A stretch of DNA of 6,934 bases from Candidatus Coatesiibacteriota bacterium. Lineage in GTDB: Bacteria; Oederibacteriota; CAKKQC01. The position numbers were made by a program, and so were the translations under genes. The stretch covers positions 1 to 6,934 of the forward strand of contig JAHFSL010000132.1 in the NCBI GenBank assembly GCA_023265785.1, written 5' to 3'. The notes beneath the pieces are model-generated. The model had not been told where the DNA came from. It was given only the letters and a program-made list of their open reading frames with translations, and did not search any database. Below, in pieces: positions 1-4,959 of the stretch. Numbering within the stretch: the first letter of the stretch is position 1; the number at the start of each line of letters is the position of its first letter.

Positions 1-458
1 ACGGCGCCCTTCCGAATGGTGGGGCCGCGCATGCACTGGCGCGAAAAGGCACAGCCGGGATGGGGGTCGTTGAGCAGGACCGTGCCGGGGGCGATGAAGA
101 CGCCATCTTCCAGCGTGGTGAACTGGGCCACATAGACGCCGGTGTGGATATGGACATCGTTGCCGATCACGCACCCGTAATCAATCGTGGAATGGCTCCA
201 GACCTGCACCCGGTCGCCGATGAGGCTCTCTTCCCTGATGACCGTGTGGTGGCCGGACTGGAACCGCTCCCCGATCCGGGTTCCCAAATACAGGATGGCG
301 CCGGCCCGGATGGACGAGCCGTCCCCCACGGTCAGGGTGAGGTCGGCCACGGCCCGGCCGGGGCGGTAGCCGATGACGCACCCGGCGTCGGCCGTGACGC
401 CCTTCCCCAGCCGGACATGCCGCGCGGCGCCCGGCGCGAGCGCCCGTCGGGGGTTCAG
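1..458 (-). CDS. Hexapeptide-repeat (left-handed beta-helix) acyltransferase, partial
   Basis: This frame stays open from about 458 to the left edge, so the C-terminus is missing and about 152 residues are visible. The translation shows the loose [LIV]-G-x-x-x-x periodicity of a left-handed beta-helix: VRLGKGV, CVIGYRP, LTVGDGSSIRAGAILYLGTRIG, LIGDRV, YGCVIGNDVHIHTGVYV, LEDGVFIAPG, then NDPHP and GPTIRKGA. Enzymes of this family usually form trimers and transfer acetyl or other acyl groups from acyl-CoA to amino sugars. With a Gfo/Idh/MocA gene directly upstream, a WbpD/WlbB-like sugar N-acetyltransferase is the best guess; the exact substrate is inferred only. The start is uncertain. No ATG, GTG or TTG lies in frame between the GTG at 575, deep in the upstream gene, and the GTG at 350, inside the beta-helix. 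The boundary used here is a CTG at 458 that forms a CTGA overlap with the upstream stop codon. The family call is fairly sure and the start is not. Confidence 0.8.
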   Translation of the reverse strand, partial: MNPRRALAPGAARHVRLGKGVTADAGCVIGYRPGRAVADLTLTVGDGSSIRAGAILYLGTRIGERFQSGHHTVIREESLIGDRVQVWSHSTIDYGCVIGNDVHIHTGVYVAQFTTLEDGVFIAPGTVLLNDPHPGCAFSRQCMRGPTIRKGA

Positions 459-1483
459 CCGACTCGCACCGGCCGGCCGCGGGCGGCCAGCGACCGGTCC
501 AGAGCCTCCAGGACCTTGACCACCTTGAGGCCGAAGACGCCGTCGGTCAGGGGCCGCCGGTTGGTCCGGACACACTCGATGAAGTGCGCGGCCTCGGCGC
601 GGAGGGGCTCCTCCACGGTGACATGCGGGATATGAATGTCGCCATCCCGGAGCATGAGGTGGAACTGGCCGAAGTCGCTGAAGGCCTTGTCCCGGTCCAC
701 CCCGCGGTCGTAGAGGCGGAGCGGCTCCTGCGTGTTGATGTCGTCAAACACGGCCATCTGCTTGGACCCAATGACGGTCAGTCGGCGGACCTTATGGGGG
801 TCCAGCCAGGAGACCTGTAGGTGACCGATCACCTTGCTCCGCCGGAAGTGCAGGGTGCCGAAGGCCACATCCGCGTTGCCGGGACGCAGGTAGCTCTGGC
901 CGCTCGCCGTCACCGTGGTCACCTCATCGCCCGTCAGCAGGAGGAGCATCGCGACATCGTGGGGCGCCAGATCCCAGAGGACATTCACATCGTCCCGGAC
1001 AGGACCCAAGTTGGTGCGCACGGAGTAGAGGTAGCGCAACTGGCCCAGCGCCCCCGACTTGACCAGCGCCTTCAGCCGTTGGACGGCCACATGGTAGTGG
1101 AAGATGTGGCCGACCATGAGCTGGCGCTTGCGTTTGGCGGCGTGCGCCACGAGCGCCGCCCCCTCGCGGGAGGTCGCGGCCAGCGGCTTTTCCACGAGGA
1201 CATGGGCGCCGGCGTCGAGCGCGGCTCGCACGACCGGGGGATGGGTCGTGGCCGGGGTCACCACGACCACGGCATCGGGACGGGTTTCGGTGAACATCCG
1301 GCGGGCGTCGGTGTAGAAGGCGGCCTGCGCGATCTGGCGGGCGAACCGCTTGTGGGCCTTGGGGTCCGCGTCGGCGACGGCCACCAGTTCGACCCCGTCC
1401 ATGTTCTGGTAGACGCGGACATAGTTAATCCCCCAGCGCCCGCATCCCGCCACCGCCACCCGAATCGTCCGAGAATTCGGCAT
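455..1483 (-). CDS. Gfo/Idh/MocA family NAD(P)-dependent sugar oxidoreductase
   Basis: The 342-residue length is typical for the family. An N-terminal Rossmann fold carries the dinucleotide motif GCGRWG at residues 13-18, with an acidic residue (D38) at the end of the second strand. The EKP signature with its catalytic lysine is at 98-100. The C-terminal alpha/beta domain has GH at 125-126 and WDLAPHD at 170-176, giving the usual D-x3-H active-site pair (D171, H175). The NVLWDLAPHD version is common in oxidoreductases of nucleotide-sugar and O-antigen pathways, such as UDP-GlcNAc 3-dehydrogenase or WbpB/WlbA types. The acyltransferase that follows supports that reading, but the substrate is inferred. 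The ATG at 1483 lies 18 bp after the pyrE stop and has no clear Shine-Dalgarno sequence. It may share the pyr transcript or have its own promoter in the AT-rich gap. Confidence 0.9.
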   Translation of the reverse strand: MPNSRTIRVAVAGCGRWGINYVRVYQNMDGVELVAVADADPKAHKRFARQIAQAAFYTDARRMFTETRPDAVVVVTPATTHPPVVRAALDAGAHVLVEKPLAATSREGAALVAHAAKRKRQLMVGHIFHYHVAVQRLKALVKSGALGQLRYLYSVRTNLGPVRDDVNVLWDLAPHDVAMLLLLTGDEVTTVTASGQSYLRPGNADVAFGTLHFRRSKVIGHLQVSWLDPHKVRRLTVIGSKQMAVFDDINTQEPLRLYDRGVDRDKAFSDFGQFHLMLRDGDIHIPHVTVEEPLRAEAAHFIECVRTNRRPLTDGVFGLKVVKVLEALDRSLAARGRPVRVG

Positions 1484-1490
1484 CGATATT

Positions 1491-1496
1491 ATCGTA
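1491..1496 (-). promoter_or_regulatory. Possible -10 element in the pyrE/oxidoreductase gap
   Basis: The 18-bp gap between pyrE and the oxidoreductase gene is noticeably AT-rich for this window. On the minus strand it contains TACGAT followed by seven bases and then the ATG. That matches the TANNNT plus 6-8 nt spacing of a promoter for a leaderless message, and no Shine-Dalgarno sequence precedes this ATG. No convincing -35 is seen at 17-bp spacing, where the sequence is CGCCCC. This is a weak call from pattern alone. Confidence 0.25.
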
Positions 1497-1501
1497 CCGG
1501 A

Positions 1502-2080
1502 TCAGCCCGGTTTGGGGCGGCTCCCGGGTTTGATGGCGACGGACCCGGCCCTGCACAGGGGGCAGTCGGCGGGCTGGTACTTCACCAGGGGCAGGGTCAC
1601 CAGCGATCGGGGCGGGGCCGGCAGGTGGGAATCCCCTCCGGTCCGGTCCACGATGGACCCGAACCCCAGAATGGTGGCGCCGGTGGGTGCGATGAGGGCA
1701 TGGAGTTCCATGACCGACTTGCCCGTGGTGATGGCATCCTCGATGAGGACCACGCGGTCCTCCGGTTTGACGGAAAACCCGCGCCGCAGGGCCATCACCC
1801 CATCCGCACGCTCGGAAAAAATGCACGGCACATCGAGCGCCCGGGCCACCTCGTGGGCGATGATGACACCCCCCAGCGCGGGTCCGGCGACAAGCGTGGG
1901 CCGGTCTCCGGCGAACAGCGCCGCGATCCCGGCGCCAAGGCTTCCCGCGTGGCGCGGGTGGCGAAGGGCCAGGGCGCACTGAACATACCGGTCGCTATGC
2001 AGGCCTGATGACAGCTGGAAATGTCCGGTCAACAGGGCACCGGTATCGAGCAGGATCCGGGATGTGGCTTCGGGAGTCAT
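1502..2080 (-). CDS. pyrE: Orotate phosphoribosyltransferase
   Basis: PyrE joins orotate to PRPP to give orotidine 5'-monophosphate, the fifth step of de novo pyrimidine synthesis. The 192-residue protein has the N-terminal FQLSSGLHSDRYVQ segment at 21-34, which is typical of the enzyme. It also has a PALGG loop at 67-71, FSERADGVMALRRGF at 88-102 and the PRPP-binding motif VVLIEDAITTGKS at 110-122. The C-terminus has a CPLC pair (C173, C176) followed by KPGSR at 184-188, a tail seen in a subset of bacterial PyrE proteins. The ATG at 2080 overlaps the pyrF stop as ATGA. It is preceded by a near-perfect Shine-Dalgarno sequence with 7-nt spacing, so the start is secure. It appears to be the last pyrimidine gene of the run, and its product feeds PyrF. 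Confidence 0.96.
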   Translation of the reverse strand: MTPEATSRILLDTGALLTGHFQLSSGLHSDRYVQCALALRHPRHAGSLGAGIAALFAGDRPTLVAGPALGGVIIAHEVARALDVPCIFSERADGVMALRRGFSVKPEDRVVLIEDAITTGKSVMELHALIAPTGATILGFGSIVDRTGGDSHLPAPPRSLVTLPLVKYQPADCPLCRAGSVAIKPGSRPKPG

Positions 2081-2787
2081 TGGGGGGCCTCCTCCATCTC
2101 ATGTGTCATTCGATGCGCCGCGGCCACGGGGTCGGGCTGGGCGACGATCGGCCGGCCGACCACGATGTAATCAGCGCCGGCCGCCACGGCCTCGGCGGGG
2201 GACATTGTGCGCTTCTGGTCCCCGGCGGAGTCGGTGGAGGAGCGGATTCCGGGCACGACCGTCGCCAGCGCGGTGCCAAACCGGGCGCGCACGGCCTTGA
2301 GTTCAAGGGGTGAACACACGATGCCGTGGAGACCGGCGCCGCGCGCGAGGTCAGCGAGGGCCAGCACCCGCTCCTCGATGGAGGCGGTCACCGCCCATTC
2401 CGTTCGGACCTGCTCCTGGTCAAAGGAGGTCAGAACGGTGACGCCGAGGAGCTTGAGCGTTCCCCCCGTTTCGGCCACGGCGGCCTGCGCCGCCGCCATC
2501 ATCTTGCTTCCCCCCGTCGTGTGGACGGTCAGGTAGGCAACACCCATCCGCGCCACCTGCCGGGTGAGCCGCGCCACGGTTTCGGGAATGTCATTGAGTT
2601 TGAGGTCGAGGAAGACCGGGCGGCCCAACGCGCGCAAGGCCGCGATGTACGCCTCGCCATCCTGATACACATGGGCCGGGCTGGCCTTGAAGACCCCGAT
2701 CGAGGACGCCGTGCGCCGGGCGAGCTCCAGCGCCAGCGCGGGGGTCTCCACATCCAGCGCGAGAACCAGCCGATCCCGGGCGGTCAT
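2077..2787 (-). CDS. pyrF: Orotidine 5'-phosphate decarboxylase
   Basis: PyrF decarboxylates OMP to UMP, the last de novo step. The 236-residue length is normal for the bacterial group. The active-site set is present: LALDV with D12, K34 in the second strand, and DLKLNDIP at 61-68 giving the D-x-K-x-x-D triad D61, K63, D66. VLTS is at 118-121, VVPGIR at 177-182, DQKR at 190-193, and GRPI at 211-214 carries the phosphate-binding arginine R212. Residues 35-38 after K34 read ASPA, where most relatives have VGxE, and HTTGG at 89-93 replaces the commoner HAxGG. It is still likely to be active. The ATG at 2787 overlaps the RlpA-like stop as ATGA and has GAGG 7 nt upstream (2795-2798). Downstream it overlaps pyrE in the same way. 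Confidence 0.96.
   Translation of the reverse strand: MTARDRLVLALDVETPALALELARRTASSIGVFKASPAHVYQDGEAYIAALRALGRPVFLDLKLNDIPETVARLTRQVARMGVAYLTVHTTGGSKMMAAAQAAVAETGGTLKLLGVTVLTSFDQEQVRTEWAVTASIEERVLALADLARGAGLHGIVCSPLELKAVRARFGTALATVVPGIRSSTDSAGDQKRTMSPAEAVAAGADYIVVGRPIVAQPDPVAAAHRMTHEMEEAPQ
2088..2095 (-). promoter_or_regulatory. Strong ribosome binding site for pyrE
   Basis: Reading GGAGGAGG on the minus strand inside the 3' end of pyrF, this site lies 7 nt upstream of the pyrE ATG. It is the strongest Shine-Dalgarno sequence in the window, so pyrE can probably recruit ribosomes on its own as well as by coupling through the ATGA overlap. Confidence 0.8.
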
Positions 2788-3203
2788 GGGAGCGCCTCGA
2801 TGCGCACGGAAGCGGTCCCCTCGTGTTCGTATCCCAGGATGCGGGCGCCGCGCAGGGTCAGGTCAATGATTCGGCCCTCGATGTAGGGCCCCCGGTCATT
2901 GATGACGACGACGATGGAGCGGCCCGTGTCGGTGCGGGTCACTTTTACGCGCGTCCCCAGCGGCAGGGTCTTGTGCGCCGCGGTCATGGCGTTCTGGTCA
3001 TAGGGCCGGCCCGAGGCCGTGGCCTTGCCGTGCTCGTATACCCGGCCCTTGGACGACATGCCGTACCAGGAGGCGAGGCCCTCCTCCACGAAGTGGTTGC
3101 GGGCGGCCGAGTGCCCGCCCTGCTCGCGTTCGTAGGTGTGGTGGCCTTCCATGGGCACGCATCCCACAACCAGCAGGAGGGCACCGGCCGTCCGCGCCAT
3201 CAT
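2784..3203 (-). CDS. rlpA: RlpA-like double-psi beta-barrel lipoprotein
   Basis: A 139-residue protein of the RlpA family, septal or cell-wall lipoproteins; in Pseudomonas aeruginosa RlpA is a lytic transglycosylase that cuts peptidoglycan strands lacking stem peptides. The N-terminus looks like a lipoprotein signal: a short basic region (MMAR), a hydrophobic core, then VVGC with the candidate lipidated cysteine C15. The double-psi beta-barrel domain fills residues 42-138. Its hallmarks are GLASWYG (42-48), TASGRPYD (62-69), TAAHKTLPLGTRVKV (74-88), NDRGPY (102-107) and RIIDLT (111-116). The His of AAHK and the Asp of NDRGP match residues important for catalysis in the family. There is no C-terminal SPOR domain, so this is a short form. 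The ATG at 3203 overlaps the pyrD stop as ATGA, with GGAG 7 nt upstream. A second ATG at 3200 is possible. Its place inside a pyrimidine operon is unexpected. Confidence 0.92.
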   Translation of the reverse strand: MMARTAGALLLVVGCVPMEGHHTYEREQGGHSAARNHFVEEGLASWYGMSSKGRVYEHGKATASGRPYDQNAMTAAHKTLPLGTRVKVTRTDTGRSIVVVINDRGPYIEGRIIDLTLRGARILGYEHEGTASVRIEALP

Positions 3204-4117
3204 GCCCGTGCTCCGCCAACGAGGTCCCGGACGGCGCCCACGCCATGTCCCGCAAGCCAATCTCCCAACCCGGCGGTGACGGTGAGCGCGGCCTGGGGAT
3301 CAAGAAAGTTGGCCGTCCCGACGGCCACGGCCGTCGCGCCGGCGAGGAGGAACTCCACGGCGTCCTCCCCGGTCCGGATGCCACCCATCCCCAGGATGGG
3401 CAGGTTCACCGCGGCGGCCACCTGCCAGATGCACCGGAGCGCCACCGGCTTGATGGCCGGCCCCGAAAGACCACCGAACCCGTTGGAGAGCACGGGCTTG
3501 CGCCGCTCCGCGTCAATGGCCATCCCCAGGACCGTGTTGATCAGCGAGAGGCCGTCGGCCCCGCCGCGTTCCGCCGCTTTCGCAATGGCGGCAATGTCGG
3601 TGACATTGGGAGAGAGTTTCACCAGGAGGGGCCCCTTGTAGGCCCGGCGGGCGCGGCCGGTCACTTCCTCGGTGAGGGCGGGGTCCACCCCGAACTCCAT
3701 CCCCCCGCACGAGACATTGGGGCAGGACACATTGAGTTCGATGCCCGCCACGCCCCGGGCATCGCCGAGCATCCGGCACACGGTTTCGTATTCCTCCATC
3801 GTGGCCCCGGCGACATTGCACAGAATCGGCAGGTCCAGCGCCGCCAGCCGGGGCAGGTGGTCGCGCATGAAGGCTTCCACGCCCACATTTTGGAGGCCGA
3901 TGGCATTCAGCATGCCGCCCGCCGTTTCGGCGATCCGCTGGGGGGCATTCCCGGCGCGCAGCTCCCGGGTCAGGCTCTTGACCACGATGCCGCCCAGCCG
4001 GGCAAGGTCAAAGTGGGCGCCCAGTTCCTCGCCGTACCCGCAGGTGCCGGACGCCAGCAGGACCGGCGTCTTGAGTTTGAGCCCGGCGAAGGAAACGGAA
4101 AGATCGGGTACGGCCAT
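3200..4117 (-). CDS. pyrD: Dihydroorotate dehydrogenase, class 1B catalytic subunit
   Basis: PyrD oxidises dihydroorotate to orotate with FMN, the fourth step of de novo pyrimidine synthesis. The 305-residue length and motifs match the class 1B catalytic subunit. These are ASGTCGYG (22-29), K47 of the VVKS strand, GGMLNAIGLQN (67-77), NVSCPN with the catalytic base C132, KLSPNV (167-172), INT (193-195), GGLSGPAIKP (215-224), and the FMN phosphate-binding GMGGI (243-247) and VGTANF (266-271). A cysteine base rather than serine marks it as a soluble class 1 enzyme. The adjacent pyrK shows it is type 1B, passing electrons to NAD+. The ATG at 4117 is 2 bp after the pyrK stop. A GTG at 4135 would add six residues and overlap pyrK by 16 bp. 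Neither start has a clear Shine-Dalgarno sequence, so coupling from pyrK is likely. Confidence 0.96.
   Translation of the reverse strand: MAVPDLSVSFAGLKLKTPVLLASGTCGYGEELGAHFDLARLGGIVVKSLTRELRAGNAPQRIAETAGGMLNAIGLQNVGVEAFMRDHLPRLAALDLPILCNVAGATMEEYETVCRMLGDARGVAGIELNVSCPNVSCGGMEFGVDPALTEEVTGRARRAYKGPLLVKLSPNVTDIAAIAKAAERGGADGLSLINTVLGMAIDAERRKPVLSNGFGGLSGPAIKPVALRCIWQVAAAVNLPILGMGGIRTGEDAVEFLLAGATAVAVGTANFLDPQAALTVTAGLGDWLAGHGVGAVRDLVGGARA
3211..3214 (-). promoter_or_regulatory. Ribosome binding site deciding the RlpA-like start
   Basis: GGAG on the minus strand lies 7 nt before the ATG at 3203 and 10 nt before the second ATG at 3200. The spacing and the ATGA overlap favour 3203. Longer in-frame extensions upstream would run through pyrD and would lose the signal peptide from the N-terminus. 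Confidence 0.6.
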
Positions 4118-4119
4118 GG

Positions 4120-4959
4120 TCAGCGCGCCGGGCACGCGGCCCAGTCAACGGCCTGCGCCTTGTATACCGGGCCTTCACAGCAAATGCGGGAGTACCTGCC
4201 CACGCCCGTCGCCCCCGCCATGGGGAGGACACAGCCCAGGCACACGCCGATCCCACAGCCCATCTGGTTCTCGACCGCCACCTGGGCGGGAAGGTCGGGC
4301 CAGCGGCCGGCAATGGCCGCAAGCATGGGCATCGGGCCGCAGGCAAACAGGGCGACGCTCCCCTTCCCGGCCGCCATCCGGTCGGCCAGCAGATCCAGGA
4401 CCGTGCCGCGATAGCCCGCCGAGCCGTCGTCTGTAGCCACCGCGGACTTCAGCCACCCGACTTCCGTCGCCAGCCGGTCCCGCCAGACCAGGTGCCGGGC
4501 GGCGCGCGCACCGACCAGCAGAGTGATCTCCCCCGCGAGGGTGCGCCGGTGCAATGCGCGGGCCAGGACCAGCAGGGGCGCGACCCCGTAGCCGCCCCCC
4601 ACCAGAAAGGCGCGATCCACCGGTTCAGGGGTGAGGTCATAGCCCTGCCCCAGCGGTCCAAGCACATCCACTTCCCCGCCGGAAGCCAGCCCGGCCATCT
4701 GCGTGGTCAGGGCACCGACCTGCTTGAACAGGAGGGTGAGCCGGTCTCCTTCGAGCCCGGAGATGCTGAACGGTCGACGCAGGAAGGGATCCGTGGCGCC
4801 GGGTAGGCGCACATGCACGAACTGGCCGGGCACGGCGCGGCGGGCGATGCCGGGAGCCCGGATGGTGAGCTCGCGGTAGTCCGGGTTGTCGAGAGCCTCG
4901 TTGCGCTCCACGGCGCACCGCACCACCTCGCCCGCGGTGTAGCCCGCGGGCAGGCTCAC
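4120..4959 (-). CDS. pyrK: Dihydroorotate dehydrogenase electron transfer subunit
   Basis: PyrK carries FAD and a [2Fe-2S] cluster and moves electrons from PyrD FMN to NAD+ in the PyrD2-PyrK2 complex. The 279-residue protein begins with a ferredoxin-reductase-type FAD barrel, including RRPFSIS at 61-67. A nucleotide-binding domain follows, with GGGYGVAPL at 121-129 and ACGPMPML at 206-213. The C-terminal cluster motif has Cys at 235, 240 and 243 (C-x4-C-x2-C) and a fourth ligand at 260 or 261, in a CC pair before EGPVY. The GTG at 4959 forms a GTGA overlap with the carB stop and gives the normal family N-terminus. The frame is open further upstream to 5091, but that part lies inside carB and is low-complexity shadow. 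AAGG at 4970-4973 is a modest ribosome binding site with 10-nt spacing. Confidence 0.95.
   Translation of the reverse strand: MSLPAGYTAGEVVRCAVERNEALDNPDYRELTIRAPGIARRAVPGQFVHVRLPGATDPFLRRPFSISGLEGDRLTLLFKQVGALTTQMAGLASGGEVDVLGPLGQGYDLTPEPVDRAFLVGGGYGVAPLLVLARALHRRTLAGEITLLVGARAARHLVWRDRLATEVGWLKSAVATDDGSAGYRGTVLDLLADRMAAGKGSVALFACGPMPMLAAIAGRWPDLPAQVAVENQMGCGIGVCLGCVLPMAGATGVGRYSRICCEGPVYKAQAVDWAACPAR

Noticed and set aside
1506..1528. Inverted repeat CCCGG/CCGGG near the end of pyrE, considered as a terminator
   Set aside because: The stem is only 5 bp with a 13-nt loop, lies inside the coding region and has no T-run after it.
821..2008. 395-codon plus-strand open frame opposite pyrE and the oxidoreductase
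   Set aside because: It is antisense to two clearly recognised genes. Its translation is rich in Gly, Arg, His and Asp with no domain, as expected for a shadow frame in GC-rich DNA.
3204..3260. N-terminal extension of the RlpA-like protein by 19 residues
   Set aside because: It overlaps pyrD, is Arg/Gly-rich, and would bury the lipoprotein signal peptide that starts cleanly at 3203.
3245..4414. 389-codon plus-strand open frame opposite pyrD and pyrK
   Set aside because: It is antisense to two intact, motif-complete enzymes, with biased composition and no recognisable fold.
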